A stretch of 50,191 bases of DNA, taken from positions 1-50,191 of the forward strand of contig JANLYO010000095.1 in the NCBI GenBank assembly GCA_031365665.1, in the 5' to 3' direction. The notes under the pieces were generated by a model. The model had not been told where the DNA came from, did no database searches, and was given only the letters and a program-made list of their open reading frames with translations. How positions within the stretch are numbered: the stretch's first letter is position 1; every line of letters begins with the position of its first letter. The stretch comes from JANYCG01 sp031365665 (lineage in GTDB: Bacteria > Pseudomonadota > Gammaproteobacteria > Burkholderiales > Burkholderiaceae_C). This document shows positions 10,153 through 18,333 of the stretch, in pieces. The position numbers were made by a program, and so were the translations under genes.

Positions 10153-10316
10153 TTTCCGGCACCTCCATCAATCCAATTTTATTGAAGCTACGCTTTCGGG
10201 CGCATGGCTGCGTTGCAAATCCTCGCCTTACAAGTGTATGTCTGCGGCTGAATTTGTCGTTCAGGCCTTGCACTGCACTCCGAGAATTGAATTTCTGGAA
10301 GTGCGGACTTCAAGTT

Positions 10317-11030
10317 TTAACTCGCGCGCCTTTTCGCGGCTTTTTTGGCAGCCGGTCGGCGGCCACCGGTAGCCGACCGGGTAGCCGAAGCCGCCGCGTT
10401 TTTTGTCGCCTTGATGGCTTCCTTGGCCAGGCCCGTGGCCATGTGTTTGGCGCCGTCCAGCGCGGTGTTTTTGGCAACGTCTTTCATGGCACTGGCGGCG
10501 ATCTGCTGGAACTGCTGCGTGAGCGACCCCCACAGTTGCAGCGGATCGACCAGGCCCGCGATGCCGCTGGAAGGCTTGGCCGCTTTGCCGCTCTTGTTGC
10601 CTTTGCCAGACCCCGTCACGCTGGAGGCCACGTCAGAAATGGTTTTGGCCGTGCTGGCGGCGCGTTCGGACACCCTTTCGCTGACCTTTTGCACGCCCGA
10701 AACCATGGAATCCGCCGCCTTCAGTTTGAGGGCGTTGGCCACATCGCCAATGTTGAAGTTCATGCCCTTCAGGGTGGCCAGCGTCATTTTTTGCACTTCG
10801 AGCGCCTGGATGGTGGCACCCAGCGCTTTGGAGTTTTGATCGAGCCAGAAATGCACGGCCTTGAGTTCGTCCACACGTTTCTCAAGCTCCTCCAGATTCA
10901 GCGAGGGCGACACCCAGTTGGTCAGGTTGGGCATTTGCGGCAGGGCGCTGGACGCACCTTTGGCCAGATTCTGCAAAAAATCAAAACCTGGCACAAACTT
11001 GCCGAAACCGAGATCAGGCGCGTCGCTCAT
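10317..11030 (-). CDS. phaM: PhaM-type polyhydroxyalkanoate granule regulator
   Basis: This 237-aa protein matches PhaM of Cupriavidus-type bacteria. Its N-terminal half carries LEELEKRVDELKAVHFWLDQN and MTLATLKGMN, and its tail is a Lys/Ala/Arg-rich, histone H1-like sequence (RRPAAKKAAKRRAS). In the known family, PhaM activates PHA synthase PhaC and links granules to the nucleoid through the basic tail. No pha biosynthesis genes are in the window. The gene is probably transcribed alone; a TauD-like dioxygenase gene ends close upstream. Confidence 0.85.
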   Translation of the reverse strand: MSDAPDLGFGKFVPGFDFLQNLAKGASSALPQMPNLTNWVSPSLNLEELEKRVDELKAVHFWLDQNSKALGATIQALEVQKMTLATLKGMNFNIGDVANALKLKAADSMVSGVQKVSERVSERAASTAKTISDVASSVTGSGKGNKSGKAAKPSSGIAGLVDPLQLWGSLTQQFQQIAASAMKDVAKNTALDGAKHMATGLAKEAIKATKNAAASATRSATGGRRPAAKKAAKRRAS

Positions 11031-11057
11031 GGGAGTCTCCTTGGGTTATGGTGTCGC

Positions 11058-11894
11058 TCAAGCTTGTCGCTCGGCGACAGTCACACGATACAACAAACGC
11101 CGATGCCCTTCGTAGCCGCCCGTGGCCGCGTGCAACACACAGCGGTTGTCCCACAGGGTGAGCATGCCTTTGTGCCAGCGGTGGCGATAGATGAAACGCT
11201 GCTCAACCTGGTGTGTGAAGACCTGCCGCAGCACGTCCAAGGCCTCGCCGTCGGCCATGCCTTCGATGCCAATGGTGTACCCGGCGTTGGCAAACAGCGC
11301 CTTGCGGCCCGATTCAGGATGAACTTTGATCAGCGGATGGGAACGTGTCTTGAGTGCGCTGTCGCCCCAGCGGATCGCCATCGAGCGGCCTTCGTCTTTT
11401 TCACCGTACAGGCCGCCTTTTGAATACCCGCCCCGTGCGCTGTGGATGCCCTGGTGACCGTCCAGAGTGGCTTTGAGCGCGGCAGGCAGCGCCTCAAAAG
11501 CCGCGTATTGGTCGGCAAACAAGGTGTCGCCCCCCACGGGCGGAATCACTTCGCCGTACAGCACGGTGCCCGCTGGCGGCGAGGGCAGAAAACTCCAATC
11601 AGAATGCCAAGTTTCGGCAAAAAGTTTGCTCTTTTCGTCGGCATTGCGTTTGACCTCGACCACATGCGGGTGGCCCGGCAGGCCCGCGATGAACGGGTCT
11701 TCGCCGCGCGGGCCAATGTAAAACGCGAAACGTTCAATGTCTTCAATGGCCAATTGCTGGTCCGGAAACGCAATCACCTGGTGTTTGATCCAGGTGGCGC
11801 GGATGTCCGAAATTTGCGTGGCCGAGAGGGGCTTGGCCAGGTCAATGCCGCGGACCAAGGCTCCGCAGGCGCCAGAGGGTGAATCGATGTGCAT
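11058..11894 (-). CDS. TauD/TfdA-family Fe(II)/2-oxoglutarate dioxygenase
   Basis: This 278-aa protein belongs to the TauD/TfdA family, which uses Fe(II), O2 and 2-oxoglutarate to hydroxylate or desulfonate substrates. The iron-binding His-X-Asp is in ETWHSDWSF near residue 95, the distal His in CVLHAATGGYEGHRRLLYRVT near residue 258, and the 2-oxoglutarate-binding Arg in RRLLYR. The ATG at 11894 (MHIDSPSGACG) gives the family-like N-terminus. No sulfonate transporter is adjacent, so taurine is only one possible substrate. Confidence 0.85.
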   Translation of the reverse strand: MHIDSPSGACGALVRGIDLAKPLSATQISDIRATWIKHQVIAFPDQQLAIEDIERFAFYIGPRGEDPFIAGLPGHPHVVEVKRNADEKSKLFAETWHSDWSFLPSPPAGTVLYGEVIPPVGGDTLFADQYAAFEALPAALKATLDGHQGIHSARGGYSKGGLYGEKDEGRSMAIRWGDSALKTRSHPLIKVHPESGRKALFANAGYTIGIEGMADGEALDVLRQVFTHQVEQRFIYRHRWHKGMLTLWDNRCVLHAATGGYEGHRRLLYRVTVAERQA

Positions 11895-12046
11895 GGCGGG
11901 TTGGCTGAGGGACGCGAAGTGACGATTGCGTTGAATCGTCGCACATCCTGCTCTAGGCTGCAACTGAGATTTCCCACTACGCGGCCCGGTTCACAAAAGC
12001 GCCAAGTTCCGAGACAATGGGTTGAATTTCAATCTCCGGAGTTGCC

Positions 12047-12601
12047 ATGAAAACCAAATCTATCGCATTGTTCGCCGCATTGGCGTTTGTGGCTGGCGGC
12101 GCCAGTGCCCAAACCATGAAACCCGGCTTGTGGGAAATCACCCAAAAGATGCAATTCGGCTCGGGCGACATGAACGACAAAATGGCCGCCATGCAGCAAC
12201 AACTGGCCAACCTGCAGCCCGATCAGAAAAAAATGATGCAGGACATGATGGCCAAACAGGGCGTGCAAATGGGCAACGCTGGCCCCGGCGGCATGAGCAT
12301 CAAAACCTGCATGACCAAAGAGATGATTGAGCGCAACGAGATGCCCGCAGGTGAAGGCGACTGCAGCTCCACCCTGTCAGCGCGCACCGGCAACACGCAG
12401 AAAATTGCATTCACCTGCACCAAGCCGCCTTCGAGCGGCGAAGGCCAGATCACCTTCAGCAGCTCTGAAGCTTACACGACCAAGATGAAAATCAATTCAA
12501 CCGTGCGCGGCAAAGCCGAGACGGTGGATATGGAGGGCGCAGGCAAATGGCTGGCCACCGATTGCGGCGATGTGAAGCCGTTGCGCCTGCCAAAAAAATA
12601 G
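12047..12601 (+). CDS. Exported DUF3617 protein
   Basis: This 184-aa protein has a signal peptide (cleavage after GGASA, about residue 21) followed by the DUF3617 start TMKPGLWEITQKM. The Met/Gln-rich region (residues 45-80) and Cys pairs (KTCMTKEM, GDCSSTL, FTCTKPP) are typical of this family, whose function is unknown. A CCGGAG ribosome-binding site precedes the ATG. It is divergent from the dioxygenase gene and ends before an AT-rich gap holding an inverted repeat and a dispersed repeat copy. Confidence 0.82.
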   Translation: MKTKSIALFAALAFVAGGASAQTMKPGLWEITQKMQFGSGDMNDKMAAMQQQLANLQPDQKKMMQDMMAKQGVQMGNAGPGGMSIKTCMTKEMIERNEMPAGEGDCSSTLSARTGNTQKIAFTCTKPPSSGEGQITFSSSEAYTTKMKINSTVRGKAETVDMEGAGKWLATDCGDVKPLRLPKK

Positions 12602-12620
12602 TCCCCGGCAGGCTCTGTCA

Positions 12621-12643
12621 ATCATACCCAAATTAGGTATGAT
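12621..12643. repeat. Perfect 8-bp inverted repeat
   Basis: ATCATACC and GGTATGAT flank a seven-base AT-rich loop, 20 bases after the DUF3617 stop. No T-run follows on either strand, so a simple intrinsic terminator is unlikely. It may be an operator or a weak bidirectional termination hairpin. Confidence 0.4.
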
Positions 12644-12690
12644 AAGTCGTCAAAAACGATTCTCGCTAACAATTTTTAAGATATTAAGCA

Positions 12691-12743
12691 TCTAGGCCAC
12701 ATACTATATGGTTTTATAGCTATATATAGCATAGCAATCAATT
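12691..12743 (-). repeat. Dispersed intergenic repeat, copy 4 (block A only)
   Basis: Read on the minus strand, this copy shares the GATTGCTAT start, the TATAGC stretch and the ATGTGGCCTAGATG end with copies 2 and 3. Block B, expected 60 bases away, is not recognisable. It lies between the convergent ends of the DUF3617 gene and the TonB receptor gene. Confidence 0.55.
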
Positions 12744-12785
12744 TGCAACTACAACGACGCTTTTAGCCTTCCGCGCAGGGCCGTC

Positions 12786-15302
12786 TCAATTGAACACGTA
12801 TTTGAGCGAGAAGGAAACCGAGCGTGGCGCGCCTGGTGCATAGAAGGTCGATTGCGGCGACGCCCCGGTGCCAAAGGGGTCGGCGTTGACAGCGCCGTTG
12901 GCGTCAAAACCGTTGGCGCCCAGTTGCGCAGCGGTGTTGTAACGCAGATCAAACAGGTTGTTGATTTGCAGGCCGAGTTGGATTTTGGGGGCGGGCCGCC
13001 AGTCAGCGCCCAGGTTGAAAACTGCGTAACCTGCGATGGCGCCGGGCCCTTGGTAAAACGTGCCGTCAGGAGCGTGTTGGCCGTTTTCATTGCCACGTGC
13101 CAAGCTGCCTGACACGGCAACCATGCTGGCATGCAAGCCCACTGCCGATGACACGGCGACATGTGCCGAGAGTTTGAGCAGGTGTTGTGGAATCAGCGGG
13201 ATGCGGTCGCCGGGCGTGATGTTGATCACACCGCCCGTGCCGGGGTTGCCCGCCTGCGCCAAGTTGCTGCTGCTGTTGCCTGCGCCGTTGACGACTTCGG
13301 CGCTTTCGTAGCTCGCCTCCAGCCGCGTGTACTGAACACCCAGGGTGAATGCGCCGATTTTGCCGGAGAGCCCCAGTTCCACGCCTTGGCGGCGGGTTTG
13401 CCCAAAATTCTTGAAGTAGCCAAAACCGGCCTGGTTGTCAGCGACGAACAGGATGTCGTCTTGGTTATCAGCACGGAACACACCCGCGTTCCAGGCCCAG
13501 CCGTCTGCGAATTGCCCGCGCAGGCCCGCCTCTACGGTGCGCGTGACGACCTGGCTCAAGGGCGGATCACCCGCCATCGAGTTGGGCAGCCGGCAAGGTT
13601 GCAGCGGGTTGGCGCAGCCCAGTTCAATGGCCGTTGGCGCGCGGCTGCTTTCGCTGTAGCCCACGTAAGTGTTGAGCGTTTTGCTGGGGCTGTAGGTGAG
13701 GCCGATCGCGGGGTTGAGGCGCTCAAACTGGTGGCTGGCGGTGAGCGTGGCGGGGTGGTTGGCGGCGTGGATTTGATCGACGTTGTTCACCTCGGTGCGG
13801 TTGAATCTCCCGGCCAGCGACAGGTGCAGCTTGTCGGTGATCGACAAGGTGTTGCTGGCAAACAGGCTCCAGGTGCGGATGTCGGCCGCGAGGTCAACGC
13901 GGGTGTCATGGGGCGCGCCATTCACGCTGCCGCCAGTGACGCCGTCGGCAAATGCGCCGACGCCTGTGACGCTGCGGTCGGCATTCAAATAACCCAGCTC
14001 GGTCGTCTGTTTGAACTGCACCTGGCTGGCGTCGTAAGCTGCGCCGACGACGAGCTGGTTGCGTTTTCCCGCAAGTTCGCCCAGCCAACTGAACTGGCCC
14101 GACAGGCCGTAGTTGTGCTGCGTGCTGCTGCTGCGGTTGATCAAACCCGAACAAGCTTCAGCGGGCTGGTCGTTTTGCAGCACCTGCGCGATGCAGTTCC
14201 AGAACGGAAAAGGCGTGTTGGTGATGTCGGCCCCGGCCGTCGGGTAGCCGGTAAGACCAGCGGCGTCCAAGGCGAGCTGGTCGTTGGCTGAAGGTTGGTA
14301 AATCGGCTGTTGCAGCGCGTCGCCGTTGATGTCGCCGTTGAGCGTGTTGGTTTTGATGTGGCGGTAATACAGGTTGCCGGAGAAGAGCAGCTTGTCGTTG
14401 ACGGCATGGGTGGCCGCCAGGTTCAAAAAGCTGGCACTGTTGTTGGTTTCGTCGGGTTTGGTGTAGACGCTGGCGTAGTTGCCTGCCAGCATCGACTGCT
14501 CCTGCAAACCGTTGCCGGTGAGCTGGTTGTCGGCATGCGCCAGGGTAAGTTTCAAATCCGTGTCACCGCCGCGCCAGCCCAGCTTGCCAAAAAACTGGCG
14601 CACGTTGGAAGGCGAGCTGTCACGCCAGCCGCGCTCGGAAAACTGGTTGGTGTTGACATACCAACTCAAACCCTTGTCGTTGAAACCGCCATGTTCGAAT
14701 TCAAAAGAACGCCGTTCGTTGGCGCCAAAACCCAGCTCGAGCGAAGTGCCAGGGTGGCTGCGGCCGTCTTTGGTTTGCACCGACAAAGCGCCGCCCAGGG
14801 TGTTGAGCCCGAACAGCGGGTTGGAGCCGGGCATCAAGGTGAGCGACGCAATCGCGCCCTTGGGAATCAAGTCCCAACTGACCACATCGCCGAAAGGCTG
14901 GTTCATGCGCACGCCGTCCATGTACACCGACAAACCCTGGGGCGTGCCCAAAAGCGGCGAGGCGGTGTAGCCCCGGTAGTTGACGTCTAGCTGGTACGGG
15001 TTGCCCTGGATGTCGTTGACATGCACGCTACCTAAGGAGCGGTTCATGAAGTCGCTTAAATCCAGCGCGCCGCTCTGTTGCAAGTCACGGCTGGTGGCGC
15101 TTTGCACGGGCGCGGCAATTTCATTGCGAGGCTGGCCGATGCCAGGCAAGGGGGTCGATCCGATGACCTCCACCGGAGCCAGCGTGCGGTCAGGCTGGGC
15201 AAAAGCGCTTGCGGGCCATGCCAGACCCATCACCAAGCCAGCCAGGACGAAGAAAGGATTTGCGGGGGAATTGGACGCCAACATGTGAGAGCCGGTAAAC
15301 AT
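12786..15302 (-). CDS. TonB-dependent outer-membrane receptor
   Basis: This 838-aa receptor has a signal peptide (to about residue 35), a plug domain (about 45-175) with VNYRGYTASPLLGTPQGLSV and YMDGVRMNQPFGDVVSWDL, and a 22-strand-type barrel ending in SVSFSLKYVFN. A TonB box-like TLAPVEVIG follows the signal. Such receptors import siderophore-like complexes, cobalamin or sugars using proton-motive force. It diverges from the channel-like module and lies 3 kb from the XoxF-type dehydrogenase, so a lanthanide or metallophore ligand (LutH-like role) is a reasonable but unproven inference. The start could also be ATG 15284. Confidence 0.9.
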   Translation of the reverse strand: MFTGSHMLASNSPANPFFVLAGLVMGLAWPASAFAQPDRTLAPVEVIGSTPLPGIGQPRNEIAAPVQSATSRDLQQSGALDLSDFMNRSLGSVHVNDIQGNPYQLDVNYRGYTASPLLGTPQGLSVYMDGVRMNQPFGDVVSWDLIPKGAIASLTLMPGSNPLFGLNTLGGALSVQTKDGRSHPGTSLELGFGANERRSFEFEHGGFNDKGLSWYVNTNQFSERGWRDSSPSNVRQFFGKLGWRGGDTDLKLTLAHADNQLTGNGLQEQSMLAGNYASVYTKPDETNNSASFLNLAATHAVNDKLLFSGNLYYRHIKTNTLNGDINGDALQQPIYQPSANDQLALDAAGLTGYPTAGADITNTPFPFWNCIAQVLQNDQPAEACSGLINRSSSTQHNYGLSGQFSWLGELAGKRNQLVVGAAYDASQVQFKQTTELGYLNADRSVTGVGAFADGVTGGSVNGAPHDTRVDLAADIRTWSLFASNTLSITDKLHLSLAGRFNRTEVNNVDQIHAANHPATLTASHQFERLNPAIGLTYSPSKTLNTYVGYSESSRAPTAIELGCANPLQPCRLPNSMAGDPPLSQVVTRTVEAGLRGQFADGWAWNAGVFRADNQDDILFVADNQAGFGYFKNFGQTRRQGVELGLSGKIGAFTLGVQYTRLEASYESAEVVNGAGNSSSNLAQAGNPGTGGVINITPGDRIPLIPQHLLKLSAHVAVSSAVGLHASMVAVSGSLARGNENGQHAPDGTFYQGPGAIAGYAVFNLGADWRPAPKIQLGLQINNLFDLRYNTAAQLGANGFDANGAVNADPFGTGASPQSTFYAPGAPRSVSFSLKYVFN

Positions 15303-15493
15303 TTTTTAAATTGCGTGATCGCAGGCGCTGAGGCACGGCGGACTCGGCAAGTTAACCCAGATTTCATCCCGCAAATGGCCGCACAGACTAGGTTTAACCC
15401 TGAAAACTGGCGGCGGGACGGGGCTTTTTCTCAATTTGAGACGGCACTGCGAATATGCTTTGAAATGCATTCGAGTCCCCCCAAGCCCAAGCC

Positions 15494-16258
15494 ATGCTGA
15501 AAAATCTGCTTCGTTTCAAGTTGCCCGGTGTGTCCGCCCCGCCGGGGCGGGCCGCGCCAACAGCGCTGGCGGAGCCTTTGTGGCTGGAGTGGCTCTCGCT
15601 CGGCGGCTTGCTGTTGTTCTCGGCCTGGCTTTTGGGCGCCCGTGGCGTGTGGGGCCTGCTGCTGCGCTCGGACCCGACTGGCATCACGCTGGTCATCATC
15701 GTACTGTTTGCCGGTGCCACCCTGTGGTGTGGTGCCCGCACCAAGGAGTTGCAAGGGCAACACCAGGCCTTGCGCGCGGCGGCTGCGCGCAGCAGCACTG
15801 TCGCACTGGCGGGAGCCACCGCGAGCACCTCCACAAGTTGCTGGGCCAGCGACTATTGGCAAGCGCTGGACGCAAAACCTGCCGACACCAACGCACCGCT
15901 GGATTTGCTCTTGGAGCATACCCACGGGCCGCACAACACGGCCTGGTGGGTCAACGGCATCCAGCTGAAGCTGGGGCTCCTGGGCAAGGTGATCGGTTTT
16001 TCAATTTTGGCCTTGCAAATTGGCAACATGCAGAATTTCGACGCCAGCCAATCACAGGATTTGCTCAAGAGCCTCACCACAGGCCTGGGCGTGGCCTTGC
16101 TGACCACCATGGTCGGCTTGGTCGGCAATATTTTGCTGGGCTTGCAACTGACCCGGCTTGACCGGTTTGCCGACCGTCTGGTGGCGGATTGCCAGCGTTA
16201 TGGCATGGCGCGGGGCGCTCAAGTAGCAGCGGCGCCAAATGGCGGTTCACCAGCCTGA
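15494..16258 (+). CDS. MotA/TolQ/ExbB-like proton-channel protein
   Basis: This 254-aa membrane protein has predicted helices at about residues 34-50, 63-80, 157-177 and 195-217. The last two (GLLGKVIGFSILALQI and TTGLGVALLTTMVGLVGNILLG) match the channel-forming helices of MotA/TolQ/ExbB proteins. It should form the pore half of a proton-driven stator. The partner is the next gene, a single-helix protein resembling TolR/ExbD in layout. No TonB is encoded here, and whether it energises the divergent receptor is unknown. The cytoplasmic loop is Ala/Ser rich, with little conservation visible. Confidence 0.72.
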   Translation: MLKNLLRFKLPGVSAPPGRAAPTALAEPLWLEWLSLGGLLLFSAWLLGARGVWGLLLRSDPTGITLVIIVLFAGATLWCGARTKELQGQHQALRAAAARSSTVALAGATASTSTSCWASDYWQALDAKPADTNAPLDLLLEHTHGPHNTAWWVNGIQLKLGLLGKVIGFSILALQIGNMQNFDASQSQDLLKSLTTGLGVALLTTMVGLVGNILLGLQLTRLDRFADRLVADCQRYGMARGAQVAAAPNGGSPA

Positions 16259-16270
16259 GGTCAAAGCAGC

Positions 16271-16906
16271 ATGCGCCGCAGCAGACACAACCGCGAACCG
16301 GAGGTTGACCCGTTTTACGACATGTTGTTCAACATGTTGATTGCCTTTGTGTTCTGCTTCATCATCGCGCTGTTGGCGATGAACCCCAAGACCACCAAAG
16401 CGGGCGACATCCCGGCCAAGGCGGAGTACATCATCACGCTCTCATGGCCGGATCTGGATCCGAATGACATCGACCTGTGGGTGCAAAACCCGCAGGGCAA
16501 CACGGTTTTTTACCGTGAGCGAGAGGCAGGCCTGATGCACCTGGACCGGGATGACCGGGGTTTGTCGAACGACACCATCATCGTCAACGGGCGCAAGATC
16601 GTCAATCCGCTGAACCAAGAGGTGGTCACCATTCGCGGCATTGCACCGGGGGAATACACCATCAACGCGCATTATTTCGAGTCCAAAGAAGTCGACAGCG
16701 CCAACCCGCGCGCGGGCCAGCCGGTGGAAGTTAACGTGTCAGTGGTCAAAGTCAACCCGCGCGCAGAAGTGGTCTTTTACGGCAAGCAGGTGTTGGCTGC
16801 GCGCGGTGAAGAGGCGACGCTGGCACGTTTTACCGTGCAGGGCGACGGCGCCATCACTGATATCAACACACTGGCCAAACGGCTGGTTGGGAACAACACC
16901 AAATGA
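16271..16906 (+). CDS. Single-span stator-like protein with periplasmic DUF2135-like domain
   Basis: This 211-aa protein has a short basic N-terminus, one helix (about residues 17-37) preceded by acidic residues (EVDPFYDMLFN), and a periplasmic domain. The helix and its Asp pair are reminiscent of ExbD/TolR/MotB. The periplasmic part contains NDIDLWVQNPQGNTVFY and a GEYTINAHYF segment, like beta-sandwich DUF2135/YfaP-type domains, rather than a peptidoglycan-binding OmpA domain. It begins 12 bases after the channel gene, so it is probably its partner. Function is unknown. Confidence 0.65.
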   Translation: MRRSRHNREPEVDPFYDMLFNMLIAFVFCFIIALLAMNPKTTKAGDIPAKAEYIITLSWPDLDPNDIDLWVQNPQGNTVFYREREAGLMHLDRDDRGLSNDTIIVNGRKIVNPLNQEVVTIRGIAPGEYTINAHYFESKEVDSANPRAGQPVEVNVSVVKVNPRAEVVFYGKQVLAARGEEATLARFTVQGDGAITDINTLAKRLVGNNTK

Positions 16907-16913
16907 GTAAACC

Positions 16914-17411
16914 ATGAGCCTGTCCATCATTCTGGGTTTTGCGGCCCTGCTGTTTGTCACATTGCTGGCCTTGTTGTGGTCACGCTGGCCCGTCTGGCTC
17001 AAAGGCGTGCTGGTGGCCGGTGTCACCGTGCTTTATTTTTATGGGCACGACGCGGTGCATTCGATTTGGGGCATCCCAAGCACCGACGCGTTGCCGCCCC
17101 GGTTTGTCATGATGAGTGCGGTGGTGCAGGAGCCCAGCGCCAAAACCGAAGGCGTGTTGTACATGTGGGTGAGCCCCCTGGCCGACAAAGGGCCCGTGCT
17201 GGAGCCGCGCGCCTACAAGTTGCCGTATACCCGCAAGTTGCACCTGCAGATTGAGGAGGGGCTCAAAAAAGGCAATAGCGGCATCACGCAAATGGGTGTT
17301 GCCGAGGCCAAGCCAGGCGCAGGCAAGGGCCTGGGCTTCCTGCGCCCTGGCAATGACGAGCAGGAGATCAAGATCCGTGATTTGCCCGCCCCGCAACTTC
17401 CGGAGAAGTGA
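16914..17411 (+). CDS. Conserved membrane-anchored protein of unknown function
   Basis: This 165-aa protein has two hydrophobic segments (about residues 3-21 and 27-45) followed by a soluble domain with no recognised family. The soluble part has SAVVQEPSAKTEGVLYMWVSPL and a Pro/Lys-rich end. It starts seven bases after the stator-like gene and ends just before the next gene, so it belongs to the same operon and probably the same membrane complex. Confidence 0.65.
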   Translation: MSLSIILGFAALLFVTLLALLWSRWPVWLKGVLVAGVTVLYFYGHDAVHSIWGIPSTDALPPRFVMMSAVVQEPSAKTEGVLYMWVSPLADKGPVLEPRAYKLPYTRKLHLQIEEGLKKGNSGITQMGVAEAKPGAGKGLGFLRPGNDEQEIKIRDLPAPQLPEK

Positions 17412-17412
17412 C

Positions 17413-18135
17413 GTGTTGCCCTCTATGCCAACACTTCGCACCGGCTGCGCGCTCCTAGCCTTGACGCTGACCGTGGGCTGTGGCCCTGTGGGCGGCGAAA
17501 AATCATTCTTCCCGCTGGACGAAGGGCGCACTTGGACCTACCAAGTCGCCAAAAATCTTGACGAGGCCACCGATCCCGACGTAGACAACTTGAGTTTCAC
17601 CATGAAAGGCCCTCAAAAACTCGAAAGCGGCCCCGCACAGCGGCGCCACAGCAGCGATGGCGTGGACTACTTTTTGCGCAGCGATGACCAGGGCATTTAC
17701 CGCGTAGGCAGCCGCAATTCACTGGACGAAGACCCCAAACCCGACAATCCGCCCCGGTTCGTGCTCAAAAAACCGTACGTGGTGGGCACCCAGTGGCAGG
17801 CCAGCACCATGCCTTATGTCCTGCAGCGCCGCAACGAATTCCCCAAGGAAGTGCGCTACACCACCAAGCCGATCATGATGGTCTACGCCATTGTTGCGCT
17901 AGATCAAAAAGTTGAGACCGCTGCCGGTAAGTTTGAAGGTTGTATCAAAGTGTTAGGCGAAGCCAAGATCAAGCTTTATGTCGATGCGCAATTCAATTGG
18001 CGTGAAATGCCCCTGTTCAGCTCGGAATGGTATTGCCCTGGCGTCGGTTTGGCGCGGGTGGAACGAGTCGAAACGTCGCCGTCGCGCCTGATGCGCGGCG
18101 GCAACATGACGCTGGAGCTGGTCAGCTACAAATAA
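17413..18135 (+). CDS. Predicted lipoprotein of unknown function
   Basis: This 240-aa protein has a lipoprotein signal (CALLALTLTVGCGP; acylated Cys near residue 23) and a beta-rich domain with FFPLDEGRTWTYQV and a late YCPGVGLARVE segment. The opening resembles proteins that begin with a 'level of parameter' beta domain, but no named family is certain. The GTG at 17413 is preferred because GGAGA lies six bases upstream; ATG 17425 is the alternative. It is the last gene of the channel-like module and precedes the xoxF promoter region. Confidence 0.65.
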   Translation: MLPSMPTLRTGCALLALTLTVGCGPVGGEKSFFPLDEGRTWTYQVAKNLDEATDPDVDNLSFTMKGPQKLESGPAQRRHSSDGVDYFLRSDDQGIYRVGSRNSLDEDPKPDNPPRFVLKKPYVVGTQWQASTMPYVLQRRNEFPKEVRYTTKPIMMVYAIVALDQKVETAAGKFEGCIKVLGEAKIKLYVDAQFNWREMPLFSSEWYCPGVGLARVERVETSPSRLMRGGNMTLELVSYK

Positions 18136-18183
18136 GCCAGACTGCCGGGCAAGAAACGCTTGCCATTGGGTGGCCTTTGAGTG

Positions 18184-18228
18184 TCGCAAATTGCGATTAG
18201 TTTCATACCCTAGGGCTAACCCGGATTT
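18184..18228 (+). promoter_or_regulatory. Candidate regulatory sites upstream of xoxF
   Basis: TCGCAA, one base, then TTGCGA at 18184-18196 is a perfect inverted repeat. TAACCCGGATTT at 18217-18228 closely matches TAACCCAGATTT at 15353-15364 in the TonB-receptor/channel intergenic region. A hairpin, CCAGCG at 18236-18241 with CGCTGG at 18260-18265, lies further downstream in the probable leader. No clear -10/-35 pair was identified. Confidence 0.3.
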
Positions 18229-18333
18229 GGCAAACCCAGCGCAGTTTTATGCTCTGCGACGCTGGAGATGTATTCAAGCACCTTCCGGTGAATGGTGAAC
18301 CCACAATTGAACCTTACCTGTAGGAGACAACAC

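Noticed and set aside
10071..11423. Long plus-strand frame (450 codons) across FIST, phaM and dioxygenase genes
   Set aside because: It crosses three well-supported minus-strand genes and has Arg/Gly/His-rich composition without domains.
13161..14291. Plus-strand 376-codon frame opposite the TonB receptor
   Set aside because: It lies wholly inside the receptor gene, with Arg/Val/Gly-rich shadow composition and no motif.
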